Source of the DNA: Opisthocomus hoazin
Taxonomy: Eukaryota; Chordata; Aves; Opisthocomiformes; Opisthocomidae
DNA: 64,000 bases
Direction: 5' to 3'
Assembly (NCBI RefSeq): GCF_030867145.1
Contig: NC_134441.1
Span: forward strand, 8,310,992-8,374,991
In this document: in pieces, positions 13,901 to 28,900 of the stretch
How positions within the stretch are numbered: position 1 is the first letter of the stretch
How the letters are laid out: every line of letters begins with the position of its first letter
Position numbers and translations under genes: made by a program
The notes under the pieces: generated by a model
What the model saw: only the letters and a program-made list of their open reading frames with translations
Told to the model about the DNA's origin: nothing
The model's database searches: none

Positions 13901-16900
13901 ACTCAGGTGCAAGCCTCTACACAAGCCATGGGTGTCTAGGTAATTATATGATGCTTTGTTATATATGTCTGCGCAATGCATCTGTCCCAGGAAAAACAAG
14001 TCATTTGAACTGAGAACTAGTCCTGATCCTGGAATGTATTCACATACCTAAACCTTAAGTCAATGGAAGTGCCTAAATATTTTTGATAAAGCCTAAATGA
14101 CTAGTCTTAAATTGCTAAGAAAAAAAAACAGTCCACCAGAAACTTAGGAAGTGCATCTGGTGTTTTTAAGGCTCTGAAGTGTGCTGTAGCCATTTGACCA
14201 TTCCCATCTGGTCAGCACCAAAAAAAGGGATCAAATGTACAAGTGAGCTTAGTAACCACTTTGGTACCCTGGTCAGAGTTTTTTCAAATACATCCTGAGT
14301 TTACTTGCATGCTCCAACTGGAAGACAGGCAGCAGCCCTCTCTATCTTATTCTGTTTTCTGAATGGTCTTGGAATGTTGCTGGAGAGGAGGAAAAGCATC
14401 TTCATGTGTGCTGTTTAATAGCTGGTATCACTGCTGTTACTGTCACATCATGAAAGCTTAGACTTGATGGCCTGGTTGATCCCTTTCTGTGTAATGTTTT
14501 TCCATTGCTTTGTAAATAATATTGTGCTGTAAGCTAACTGAAGCTGCCACAGTTCTCACTTTGAACATTTTCTTTTACAGGAACCTTTACTGGATTCTAC
14601 TACATGTTTTTTTTTAAATGGGGGCTGATCTATTTGTTGAAATACTGTGTCAGTGAGAACATCTGGTTTAGAATTGTCTCTTTGGAAAAAAAATTAATAG
14701 GTCTGGTTTTGAGTACTCCTGGCAGATCTGTTGTCTGTTCCTCAGCCCAAATGACAAGTGAGTTATACAGTGGGGCTTTGCAAAGTTCAAACCATATTGT
14801 ATAGCAGATGCTATGATACTATTCTGCAATAAGTCCACACAGACTCCCCGTTGTTATCTCTTTCCCTTGTGGCAGTTTATGACCAGCTCTCTTTGCGGTG
14901 TTATATTATGACTACATTAATCCTAAAGATGCATTAACCCTATCTCTGGCTTTACAGATTTTTCTCAAGTTCAGCTCTACCCCTCGCCATCTTCATGCAG
15001 TGAAATTGTTCTACACTGTTTTCTTATTAGCTCGAAGCTGATCACCTTGTATTTCAACATTTTCCCTTTAATTCACTAGTTCTGGTCTTTCTGGATTTAG
15101 TTTGCATGTAAATCCTACAGCAGCAGTAGCATCCTTAGAAGGTCGTGATAGTTCTCCTCTTCCTGTTGTATCTCATTTCCTAGTCAATCTTGCCTTAAAA
15201 TTGTTTGGCACTTATCCCTACATAAAATACCAGGTAGTATCCATGGTTATTTCAAATCTGTGAAATTACTGATAATTGCTTGGTTGAATGCACACCTAGA
15301 AATCATCTCCTTTTGGTTCTCCTGATCTACTTACCTTGGGTGAGTGTATTTAATGGTGTCTTTATTATTCCATTGCAAATACTGGGGTCACAGTGACAGA
15401 CTGCCTTTCTTGAATGTGGTGAGATCCAGAGCTAAAAAGTGTTGGCATAGTAATGATACTGCACTTGCAGAAAAACTTGACTTGTATTACGATTAATAAT
15501 GTGGACCTTCTCTACACACAGTCTCTGTATTAGTTGCCTTATTTCTGCGCAGAAATAATAAATTAAAATAGCTCACTGAATAATTTCTTGTATATTATTT
15601 TCATTTCAACAGTGTTAAGTCACCCAGCTATGAGCCAAACCCCCATATTGTCCCTGTAGTGATTTGTTTATCAGTCTTTCTCTCAGAAAGGTGAGACAAA
15701 GTCTCACTGTATGTCTGATCAATCAGTTGCTCAGGTTTTCCCACAATTTTCCTTGGACAGACTGATCAGCAAATGCTGTTAATACATTTCCTGTCTTGTA
15801 GGCGTTTGCCTTAGCAAGTGTGGTATGTGCAGAACTGGAAGAGCTGCTCTTCCCGTTGCTAACTTCACTGAACTGAGGGTGAGAGAATGGCAGTGGAGCA
15901 ACAAAGCAAATGGTCTTTTCCAGCAGTCCTTCAAAAGCTGCTCTCAGCCCAAGCAGAGAGGAAGATACTAGCTAGATTAATGTAACTGAAAGAGCAAGGA
16001 TGTTGAAAAACTTGCTTAGTTGTCTAAATGAGAACTGAATTGCTGAAATGGTGGTAGCTGCTCACTTAATTCTCAGACTGATAACATCGTTTTCCTGTCT
16101 TGTCTATTTAGATTGCAAGTTCTATGGTTCAAGTACTGTTTTACAATGTTCCTGTATTGTGCACAGTACCATGGGATATTGAGTTCTTTGAATCTTGCTG
16201 TAATAAATACATTTGGAGATTTGTTTTGGGTACATATCTAAATGTTGCCAAGATGCAAGGTTGAACTGAGTCATCTTGATCAGAAGCAGGAATCAAAAAT
16301 GAAAAATAAACTTAACTGAATGTTAGTTTAGATTAATTGACATGAGTTCCCCTAGAGATGTCACAATCTGTGACTCTCTGAACTGTCACCCATTCCTAAC
16401 TGAATCCCTCTGTACCAACGCTTACAGCTGATACATAACACACCCATCTCCAGTTGATCTCAGGAATTATATTATCCTATCAATTTCCTAGCAAATTACA
16501 GTTCTTTGCAGGAATGCATTAAACTATCAGATCTTTCTCATTATGGATTTCTCATAGGACTTTTACCTCCAAATGAGCTTTGAAGCTGACTAAATCTGAT
16601 GGAGCTGTAGTCTTGCTCACTGGGTGAAATGAAAAGTACATTTTCTATGGTATACTGCAACAATAGTTTTGATTTTTTTAGAGTTAGGTGGCAATAGGCA
16701 TGGATTGTTATAGCTGAGATGAAAGACTTGGCATTGCAGATTGGCTCAGGCTCTGTAGCAGTCCTGGAATGATAAAAAAAGTATTGACTACAGTATGTTT
16801 AACATTCACTTTCTGCTTTTTCTCCACAGAATCACCTATAGGGGAATTATCAAGGTATTTCTGGCAGTCTGAAACTTTCAGTGAGTAATTATCAGGATGT

Positions 16901-19900
16901 GCACAAACATAAATACCGATATACCAAAGACGACATGAATCTTCTCTAATCAGCTTTTGGCATCCTTCTGATTTTGGGAATATTTAAAAGGTAAGAAGTC
17001 TCCAATTAACTATGTAGATTGATTTAGGATTCACTTTAGATATCTGCTCTAGCTAGCAGCATCAGTGTTATTGCTTAAAACAAAAGCTATTTCTACATTT
17101 GCATGAATGGGTCCATTGCCATTTTTCAGAACAAGCAAAGGGGAAAAGTGGTGGAGGGAACCTTAATCTGTCTCAGTGTTGATTCAGGCAAATGCACCAG
17201 CCCAACACTGACATTGTTCACTGTAAGGTAAGTGCATGAAGGCTACTTACTTCCAAGTGCTTGAGAGGTAGAGGCACAGAGTTGCCCAGTTTCTCTGGGA
17301 CCGATCCCGTACGGGGCTGAACTCCCAAGAGGCTGGGAAGGGTTAGCACCTTTTCATTAACATCTTGTATCTCTTAGGGTACAGGCTTTATGCTGATAGT
17401 AACAACATAGAAAGCTCACAGCAGTGAAGTTTTAAGCAGATGAGCATCTCTGAGGCTTGCAGATGGCAGAAGACTAGCTCAGTATTTTTTCACACTGCTA
17501 AAGTACTGTACAAGTGTATAGGTTACAGGTCTTGCTTTGAGACACTATCATGAGATACCCTGTGTGAGAAAGCAGACATTTTCAAAGTTCCTGCATGTCA
17601 TATGAACATATCTATTATGTGCTTCCCACTGTGTGTCCAGCCAGCTCTACCATAGCTTGGCTAGTCTTCCCTGTTGTCTGTTGCTTGCAGTGGCACCATG
17701 CTAAGACACTCTGTTTTCCTTTTTGAGATAGTGAGGTCTGTTCAATACAAATTGTCAGATGTCACAAGAAGAGAAGGGGAACTAAGCTGTAGCTTTAAGA
17801 GTGCCATCATTCAAACTCAGCAGGACAGCTTTTCAGAGGTGTAAATTAGAGCCTTTGCAGTGGGGGCTGGGGTTCTTAATGCTGTCTGAACCTTTGAAAG
17901 CTATTCCCTTCTCATTCTGCTGTGTTAGCTTCTTTCTCTGCTGGATGGAAATAACGTCTTCCTTTGGAAAAAAAAAAAAATTCACCTCTACATGGTGAGG
18001 CCAGGAGAAATTATAACCATTACTATTAATACAAGATGATATATCTGATAGGCAGCAAAGTATAGGTGATGTGCACAACATATATACTGGGTGTAGTAAT
18101 ACCATCAGGTGTAATGGCCATCCTTATTTTCACAGGTCCATTCAGCAGGCTACCTCTCCCCTTACTTTTAGCAAGATAGCAGTCTTGCATTATACCAGCT
18201 TTGGTTCCAGACGTGCAGTGTGGCCAGATCTAAATCATTCTCTGAGATATTTCAAGCTTTGTAACTGGTTTAAATGAGAAACTCAAAGCAATAACAATTT
18301 ATAAACTTGTAAATCAGAGCTATAAATCCCTTTCAGCTTGTTAAATTAATAGAGGCATTGTGCTGTGAAAAGGGACCAAATCTAAAACTCAGCAAGACAG
18401 ATTTTGGTAGGTTCTACTATTAGAATCTCTTAAGCATGTTAATGTGGAGAGCAAAACATACTTGACTTCTGCTTCAGGCAGAAGGAGATGCATTCTTCAC
18501 AATTCTGTTCTGGCTGCTGTGTAACCTATTTCTTCTGGCTCTTGTTTGCTACCATGTTAGAGTGGTGGTGTTCACGAGACTATTAGGAAAGTAATTATCT
18601 GGAATGTTGCTGAAGAATAGGTGTAGGACATCTGAGGCTGCCTGCAGAAGTTGTGCTTCTTGTTTACCCTGAGTTACTGTCTAATGTCAATATGGGTTTA
18701 TATTGCTTTAAACAAGTTTTAATGCTCTAGCTTTCACTACTTATGCTAAAACTAATATACAAAGCTGTAACATTTTAACTAACTAACAGTATGACTTCTG
18801 TTGTGAAATGAGTTCATGTTTGTGTGTAGGTAAGGTCTGAATACATCAGCCTTTGGCCGAAGCAAAAAAAACAGTTCTCTAGGCCTTAACTGTAGCAAAT
18901 TCCTATCTTCTGTTCATCAAGCATAGAGACACTGCCTTCCAAAGGGATGGGGTGCAGCACTTAAATGGGAAAAGTCATCCTTTTGTATACCTGTAAGTGC
19001 CCTTCTACTACCAGAACATCCTCTAAACCATTCAGTGGTTTTGACTCTTATATGAAAAGGAAGGAAGGTCCAGGAGTGATTATGTCATGGAAACCTGTCA
19101 AAACATGGGCAATCAAGGCTGCTGTGTTTACAGAGTGGCATGTTGTAAATTAATCTCTCCTTTATATTGCTTTTTGTAACACCAGCTGCTTAGCACAGAC
19201 ACCAATATCCTTCTTTCTGCTGGGCATCTCATCAAATTGGCAGGCCTACTTACCACCTGGGTGATGTTTATGACAGTCTTGTGTCCCAGACAGGGTTCAG
19301 CTACTCCACATTACAGCTGGCTGTCACCATATGAAAGGTCAGAGATTTATTCCGTATCACCTTCCTATGGGCTTGGTGTGGTACAAAGGCCATAGGAAGC
19401 TGGTCTTGGAGAGCTCTGGAGCCTGAATGGCTGTAAGATGCAAAACAGCAGAGTGGCTGTTTCACACTGAAGCAGCTGCTCAACACAAGCATGTGCCCTG
19501 TGCTCTCCTTATCTCCATCAGGGCAGAGGTGGAGACAGGTTCTGCATGGAAGTGGATGATGCAGACATTGCAGCAGGGGGTTATTAGCCCTGCTGGAGTA
19601 ACTGAGTTCATATTTAATAAAGAAATCAGAAAAAATAACAATGCCCAGTAGATCAGAATTTTTTCCGTTCTTTTTTTCTTGAAGCAGAAGGGAAAACAAT
19701 CTGTCCTTCTTACTGAGTTGAATAAAACTACCTACTCGGTGCTGATACTTTGCTTTAAATTAAGGTTTTCTCAATTTAAAGTAGTATTTCCAATAATATT
19801 AAATAAAACATAATACAAACAGGTGTGTCCTGTTCATGTGTTTTTCATAAAATGTAGTATAGACAGGTACATCTAGGTACATACACCCAGCACTGCTCCT

Positions 19901-22900
19901 GAAATGTAATCTCGATCATTCTTTCACTTGTTTATCAGTCTCTTGAATCTGATTTGAGAAGTGTCTAGCAGTGTCATACTGTATGTTGCAGACAATTAAG
20001 TGGGGATAAAAGTACGACAAAAAAGCATCTTTTTCAGGCATTCTGGTGCTGAGCTACATCTGTGCTAATGATCAGGCTCACAGAAACCAAAGATGCTAGG
20101 AATAGGAATATGAACTGTTCCGCATATGTTTTCAGGAGTGGCCAATGATTGCCCCCCCAACTTCTCATTTTGAGGGCTCATTTTAAAACTCTTAATTATT
20201 GTCTAGAATATAAAGTCAATGTGCATTGGTGGCCTTTTTTGAAAATGTTGCCCACAGCATTTGAAGAATTGTTGTAGTGCCTTCAAATAATCCTGGTAAA
20301 CTTGTTAACTTCTTTGCAAAAGGGAACTCAAATCTTTTGAAAAGTCAGCAGTATTGAAAAGCTCTTGCATCTTCAAGGCTAGGTCATAAATCCACAGTGG
20401 TCTGATCTGGGTAGTTGAATAAACCAAAGTATTCAAATACACTTCTGAAAGACGTGGAGGTAGGTGAATGGACAGAAGTCATCTAGACTGTTTGCTTCTG
20501 AAAAGTATTTCTCAGGTGGAGAGGCTTGTACAAACTTGATATTCAGGCTGATAAAATACACTTCTTTAATGCAAAATCACTGCTAAAGTTCAGTATTTTG
20601 TAAATGTCTCATCAAAATAAAGGTGGAAAGGTAGATATGGTATCTAACTTTAAGGTAACTAGCTATACGACTTAATTAAAAAATAGCTCTGAGGAATCAA
20701 GCACATCTGGGCTCCTAAGCTTTGTCTTGAACAGCTGTCTGTTTCCCTCCCTAGGCTGTGGTCATTGTATTTTAAAGACTTTTTCTTAACATCTAAAAGC
20801 GGAAATGAAAGTGAGCAAAATGGAGGGGTTTCCTTTCTGCAGCCAGCTAAAAAGATTGATGAAATAACAGGTAGTCCTTAACAAAACAGCAAGTCTACCT
20901 GACAGGAACCACACATCTATTCGAAAGGTACAACAGCAAGACTGATGCATTTTAAACATACTCCCAGCTGGTTTGTCAGTAACAAATTAGACTTGTCACA
21001 TCCTCCAAACAGTTTTAGTGAGAACATTAACAATGTTAATGGTCTATGGTCTCAGCAGGAAAAAGAAGTTTGAGGCTAGTTCCAGGAAAGCACAGAATGG
21101 CTTGCAATTGTTTCTTCTTGAGGCGGCAGGGTTTTCAAAAAATATATAATGTAAGCAATTTGCTCAGTTTGGGAATGTAGAATAATTGATAATTGCTATA
21201 CCCTTATCATAATTGTGTCAGCATATGTAGAACTTGACTTGGTATCAGATTTCAAAAATACATAGCTCCTTTCTGAACAATCGCATAAGAGCTAGAAAGC
21301 CTTGGCATCCAGTTTTGGATTCTGAGCTGTTATGAAAATTTTGGGCTTTACATATGTCCATGTACAGTTTTTAATTTACAGAACTGAATCAGACTGTGTT
21401 TACGTGTGTGTGCATGTGAAAACAAGGTAAAAGTCAATGTGAGCTGTTGCGAACTTTTATGGAATTGGTGTTTAGTCTGTCTTGATGCGGGTTTCTGCCA
21501 GGTTCTTTTTGAGGAGAGACATTGTGGGGTTTTCCCCATATCCAAATGTTTATCAAGAAAAAATATCGGTAAAATGGGTTACTAGAGTTGTGTGAGTACA
21601 GTCATGTTAACAGTGTGAAGGAGTGGAAATAAAAATGCATTTTCTTAGCTTTGACAGGTGGTGTTCCTCAATTTCCCTGACGGAAGAGGGTTAATAAAAC
21701 AGAGCTGTCTCTGAAGTGGGGTAATGTAACTGAAAGGCTCAGAGATACACAGCTTAAGAACTCTATTGGGATGCATTTCCCATGCAGGAAAACATTCTTG
21801 TTGGACAGTTGTAGGACTCTTATAAAAAACAGAGTAATCTTCGTTCTTGCTGGTGTCTTACTACAGGACAGAGCACGTGAGCCTCTTTCAGAAGTGTTTG
21901 TGTAAGACCTACTACAACTGAGATGCTGTTGTAGCAGTGGAATAATAATAACAGTGTAAATCCTCGTAGTCCTCTTTCAAAGTTTTTTCGCTCTTCCTAA
22001 TCCAAATTACAGGGCAGAATTCCTGTATACCCTTTCAAGTGCTTAAGCCTGTGTAAAAAGAAAAAACCCAGTATTTTGTGTTTAACAGTCTTATTGCATT
22101 ACCTTTCTTGTTCAAGGTCTAATTCAGAGCAGAATATTTTATGAGGAAATATGTTTCATGTCAGGTATACAGGAGAACACAGAAATCAATCTACCTGTTT
22201 CTCTGAATCTCTGATAATTATGCCAATGACTCGGACTCAATGCATATCTAGAGGAGAGAGAAGCTTGGAATGCTGAGTTGTTCAGGTTGAAGCCAGGTGA
22301 TAATTCTGAAAAACAAACACTAATTACTGAAAAGTAATATAACTTTATATTATGGTATAATAGGTTTTCTAAAAGGATTCTATTAAGTTTAGTGTGTTAG
22401 AAATACGCTATTTATAAATGTAAGCCTTGCAAAATGTCAATAGCCTGGTATTTACCTAGGACATTAGGCAACTACATAAAAAAATTATATTTACAATCAC
22501 ATTTAGAACTTCTTTTAATGAAATTAATTACATAATCTTAATGAGACCTTTGGTGCATAGTAGTTCTAATTCCTGAAGCTCTGAAAATAAAAATGATCAG
22601 CAGAAAATGAAAACACAAACCAAGGAAAATATCTACCCTTGCTTGTTTCCATTTCAAAATCAAAAGGCTGTGAATTTAACCCCCTTTGAAGGAGAACTCT
22701 ACACCTTTAGAGGACTGGCTTAGGGATGTGGGTGTAGAAAACCACAGTAGACTGACTGAAGGTGATAATTAGAGGATATTCTCTTCTCAGGTTAAGTTAC
22801 CATCCTGAGATGTAGTAACTGATGAATTTTTATAGTAGCTTTTTTGTTTTATTTTGAATAAAAAGGATTCTGTTGATGAGAAATGGAACTGTTAATTGTT

Positions 22901-25900
22901 GTGATTACTGTTTATGTAACAGCAGCAGGGCTAAAGAGAAGCCAGGCTGAGACTACAAGTCATTTGGTAAGGCATGTTTATTTCTATTGTCTCTGTGTTA
23001 GAACCACTGGCCTCTTAAGAAAAGGCAGTTTAAGCCATTGTTGATCTGGCAGACTGTATATTCCCTGTGAAAGTAATGTTTTTTTTCAGTAAAGTACCAG
23101 CTGTCTTTGACCAAGTTGAAATAAATAGCAGTTGAAATGAAGCACAGTGCCTGTATAGTCAAAATATTATATTCCTATGTACCCCTCACCCTGCTGTTTA
23201 CCTCAACTATTTAAAGCTAGGTAAAAGCATGCTGCTTGCTGGACTTTTTGCATTAAAGCAGCTATCTTGGGTCAGCTATTTTGGCATGAAATATTTTTCT
23301 TCTGCCCTGAAGGTACTGCTTCATCCAGTCACAAATATGTTGTTGACAGCATGCCTTTATTCTGACTTTTCTTTCTGGTGGGACTTGTGTTAACTGTACT
23401 TTGAAAACTGTAATGGAAGGGAGAAGAAAATGAGGGGAATGTAATAGTAATACGAATAAATATACAGCTACTCAGCTGGACTAATCTTGCCACCTGTGCC
23501 CTCCATATCCTGATATTGGGACAGTGGGGGTTCTCTTTCAGCTTACACTAAAAGCACTGTAACTTTTGTTCCTGCATCTCTGAAGTCCTCTGTAGTGCTA
23601 GCATAAGAAGTTGTATTTCTGTGGGACACATGAGTTTTTCGTAGTTAGTTTAGGGTGGTTTTTTGTCTTGGCTCTCTCATGCTGCTTGGATTTGTCTTTC
23701 TAATAGTTGTCAATTCTAACCAGCCTACTGCTTGTGGAAAGGTGTTTAGGCTCAGCAGAGCATCTCATGGGGCTGCTTGGCCATAGGAGTTTCAAATGGA
23801 ATCAGATTGCTTTCCTGAAACATGACAAAGTTTGAAGCAGGCTCTGACTCCTGTGTGCTGGTCTGTCTTCAGGATATCATTGTAGATTTCAGAAGAGATC
23901 AAACAAGATTGTAGCACTTTGTCCAAATCTTTCTGAAGCCAGTGGAAAGATCTGTGCTGACTGCGATGGATTTTGAGTAACTCCTTAATTGTAACAAAGA
24001 TAGAAAATAAGGGCAGAGAATTTGTGTGTTACTGGGGAGAAATGGATGGAAGAATACAAGAAAGTAAACTATAAACTGCCAGACTCCACTCACATGCATA
24101 TTATCCAAGTGGAATACCTTGCAGTTCCTGTTCAGAGACAATAAATGTTACAGCTTTACAGTGAGGGGAAAAAAAATGATAAGTGCCATTCCCAAAGGAT
24201 ACAAAATACACCTCTGCCTATGACAAGCAGTTAATATGGATAGGATCTGCCTGGGCTTTTATCTTGATTGGAATTTGTTTTTCATTCACCAGGCTCAATT
24301 GCAGGACAGTAATACCGAAATGTGCATGAACCACTAGATACAGATTTTGTTACCACCTCTGGAACGCCTAGTATTGAGAGAGAAGTTTGAGTGAAAAAGA
24401 TCACAGGATACTTAGTCACCTCCAATATTTGCATTCCAGATTGGATGAAGTAATTGATTTTCTAATAGAGAAAGTTCTTGGCTGGAAGCATAATATTGTG
24501 TTTTAGCTCATGTCCAAGTGATTTAATTTCCACTATAGGGAGTCACTGATCTGCCTTATAGTGATTGGTTTGCAGGATTGCTTCTTAACAATATTGCAGA
24601 TAATATATCAATGCTGGGGCTTTCCAGCTGTTAGTCCTTAAAAAAAGGTGTTCCTGTTTCTCAGCTACAGAGTTGTTGGCACCTTTGAATGGTGTTACAG
24701 TCCTGGAGGTATAAAGTGCCAACTTTATGCAGGGTAAATCCCATTGAATATTACTCAGGCACTTACTTTCTGGAGGCAAGGTGGGCCAGAGTCTCTTTTG
24801 CTCCTGCTAGTTTAATGCAGAGGTTGCTTAAGGCTGCAGAGCATGTACCAGTGAAGGATACCACTGCCTGTTGTGGAAAGCTACCTCCACCTCAAAGCAA
24901 TGCTCTCTAGCCCTTTTTAGACAAAAGAGCTGGTTTGTTTTAGTAGCAGGTCTGTCTGACATGGAACAGAAACAGATCAGGAATACAAATGCTCTGATAA
25001 TACACCTGAAGAGATGGCAACCTCTAGCAAGAGAGAAGAGATGGGAAGTCAAGCAATGCTAGATACAGTAACTTCTGGACAGAGCTACCATAGATGGAGA
25101 CTGGGAAAGGGAACATACATAGTGATGCACAATGGGTAGCAAAGAATGTTATGCAGTGCATTGTTAATTTTTATCTTTCTAGATACAAACAATTCATGTC
25201 CTTCAAAGCGCTTGCTTGTCTTGGTGAAAGCTGCCAGCTGGGAGAAAAAGCCTTCTGCCTTTTACTGACTAACTGATTTCTGTCTAGGGCACAGTCTCAA
25301 AAGATGTGTTACTTCTTTTATTCTGAATTATTGGTATTCATGCACAAGAAGTATACATGCCATGTTGCAGAGAAACCACAGCAGTGCAACCCGATGATGT
25401 TCAAACAGATTCTGAAAGGGTTTAATATGAATTTCAAAGGGTTTTAGATCTAGTCTTCTGTGAACTGCATCAAAAATGCAGTTTGGCTCACTTATGTTTA
25501 CATTTTTTCATAATATTTATATTGAATTATTTCACATTCACTCTTACTTTGCTGTCAGTTAAGAGGCAGGAGCTGGGGCATGGGAAAGCCCATGTACTTT
25601 TCATTTATCTGTACAGAGTTACACCAATTCTGAGTGATCAAAGGGGGGAAAATGCATATGGTAATAGTGTCTTAAAGTAATTTTGAGCCTCTAGTTACTA
25701 AATACAGTCTGAATAATTTGATTCAGTTTTCACTCATGAGAAGGTCATTTGGCTCAAAATGGGAACTTCTAGTTTCTAATCTTGCAAATAGCCAACTTTG
25801 TGGGCTGTACCTATTTAGTGATCTGTAAGACAAGATCTCAAAACAAGGTTCCATGGTAGTCAGGTATGTACAGGTCTCCAGCTCCTACCTGCGTCTTACT

Positions 25901-28900
25901 CAAGTGGCAAGAGACTGCTCCTTTTTTTAAAAAAAACAATTGAAATGAAATAAAAAGACTAACTAGTAATTAGGGTTGTTGAAAACAAGGCAAATGTAGA
26001 ACAATAGCAAGCATTCCTACTTCATAATGTAAATCAATGCTATCAAATCAGGTTGGGGTGTGAGGCAGGTGTCAGCTGAGCTGCAACTAAGAAGGACCTG
26101 TAAAAGATTAGCTGGCTACCCATGGGTCTCTGCTTGTTCTTGCCAGTGATGGTTTGGGTGGCAAAGTGAAGCAGTTGTGGAAAGGATACTGAAAACACTT
26201 TGAGTCCTTGTGGGCTGCAGCAGTTTCAGAGGTGGTTTTGTTCAATAGAAACCTTTCTTTTCTTGGTCTCTGCTGGGCTACTACTGTTGGAGATCACATT
26301 ACCTGTTAAGTATATTGCGTATGTAGAATGAATATAGGTGTCTTATCTGTGTTCCTTCTTAAGGGATAGACCAGGAGTTTATATCAGGTGTAATTCAGAC
26401 TGGATATATGCAAAGCATTCAAGGAATGTATGGTTGAAAACTTACAGTTGTAAAAATCGCAGAAGCAACTTTTTTGACTTCTTCAACAGGAGATGCATAA
26501 AGCACCACAGCCTTCCTTTTCTGCTAAGTTCTTCTCACATTTGTGAAGTTAACTGGTTCTGTATCAATAGCAGCTGTGATTCAGTTTTCCTTAACCGCCA
26601 TGTTAAGAATGTGTTAGTTAGGCTTCCTTGGCAGCTTTGCTGATTCTGGAATGCCATGTTTCTGAAAAGAGCTCTAAACTAGTGATCCTTGAACTAACAT
26701 GTAGTCTTGAGATTTCAATTTTTGGAGCACACCAGTAAAATAATCATGGAGGGAAGCAAAAGGCACAACATCAGCCCATTATATTGTACAATTCTAAGTA
26801 TGTCCAGCATATCTATCTGGTAGGCAGCCATACTAAGGACTTGTAAAGTATTTTGAGAGAATTGCAGAGAAAAGTAAGTGCTGTCCTTTGTAGATGCATT
26901 CAGAGGAATTGCAGACACTTAAGAACTTGATGGAATCACACTGGTACAGAGCTCAAAGGTGTACATCTGTGTTTCCTTGTCCTAGCCACAAACGTCTGGC
27001 TGTAGGATGTCATCAGTATTCCTGCTGTAAGACTTGGTGCCGATATGATCTTTATTCCCTGAGCTTAAAAACCAGCCTGTTTTTACTGCTGACAGCTTTA
27101 TGGAAGCAGCTATAAAGTTTTGCCAGTGCTCCCTCTGCCTACACCAATGAATCTACATTTCCCACTACAGAAAGATTGATAGTGGGCTATTTTTGTATTC
27201 TGAGACGGATTTATGCATTCTGCAGAATCATATGAAGCTAACCACATAATAAATGCATGTAGTGGTGAACATGCAAAAGTTGTGCCAACTCCTGCTGAAT
27301 GTCTCCCTGCATATCACTGGTATTGCAAGAGTACATTTGGAAGGCAAGTAACATGGCAATTTTAATTCTTTTTTTTTATTCTGGGTGGTTGGCCTGCACA
27401 AAGGGGAAAACTTAGAAATATGCAGAAAAGTGTGAGAAGAAACATTAGGCTAAATCAGAAGTTCCAGTTGTCAGGCAGCCTGAAGTCAGGGGCAGTACTG
27501 CCCCTGAGGGCTCAATCTGAAATGACAATCCCCTTAGCTCTGACAATGCTGATACTTTGACAGATCCTGTAGCTGGGTTGGAAATCTTCCAATGGAACAA
27601 AATGGATGAAAAAATAGAGGGAGAATGACAAAACATGTCATCTCTGCTTTGTGAGCTACTTTCCCACAGTCTGATTTCCAGAGAGATCTGTTGACAGAAG
27701 TGCAGCAGCCAGAGATGAGAGGGTTTTAAAACAACCTTCAGTGATACGCAGTTTATACGGGGAAAACAATTATTCTTCAAAGATTCCTCAAAAATAGTGT
27801 TTAAGGTGTTTAATGATTACAAACCTGATGTCCTTGAATATAGAAGTTAGATGAAAGAACTGCCAGGGACCTTAATGCAGCTGAAATGATAAACATAAAG
27901 GGAGCAATAATGGAGCCTGAGGTGATTACATTCTCTAATTACAACACATGTATCATTTAGACATGTTAATCTTTGTCTAATATACTTCGGTTAGACTAAC
28001 CTATATCCACTGCAAACTCCTTTGATTATAACACCAGCACATGTAGCAAGAACTGTTGCATGTGTTCAGTCCTCTAATCAAATGTTGGAACTCTCCATAG
28101 TGTTATGGTTCACCTTTGCAACTACACCCAAGTGGGCCAAGAGCCCAGCTCCCGCTGTGTTACTGTGAGCAGCTTGCTATGTTAGACCCCTTTGAATATT
28201 CGCAGCAGCGTCTTGGGAGCAGAAAAGAGGTGTTTAAAGTAAGGACTGACCCAAGCAGTAAGCTTGATGTCAAACATTTGCCATTTAGTATTCTAGATGA
28301 GAAAAAAAAAATGAAGTTACGTAGCTGCAATCTCAATTGCTGGGTTAGATGTCTCCGTGGCTGTGAGTCAGTTAACTGAGTTATACCTCTTAGGGCTTGC
28401 TGAGGATCTGGAACATGGTTCACAGGCTGAAGTATTTTAAGAGGCCTGACCAAAAAAAAAAGAAATCAGTGGTATCTTAATATCCCTTGTCTTAATGTCC
28501 CTTGGAGGTATCCTCTGCAGTAATCAGCAGATGTGATTCTGCCCAAGCAAGTCTTTGGGAATGTGTCTGAGCTGTTGTCTCTAAAAGCTACTGTACTTTT
28601 CCCGATTCCTCTGCACAAGTGAGAGAAGGGAATGGCAGTGCATGAAAAGCAGCTGGGCTAGCTACTGAATCTGCAGTTACTGATGGATTTTGTAATCCAA
28701 AGGGTTGTAGAGTATTGTTACTTAATGTGCTGCATTTTGGCCAGGTGGGATTGAAGAAGAACATGAGAGAAATAATAAAGGTTACAGTAAAAATTTCTGT
28801 GGCACTGTTTTTTAGGCTCCCATGTATATGTAGATTGAGACCTGATTCTTAATGTGACTGCCCTCTCCCACTCCACTCTGTCTTGGTGATGATGATGCTT

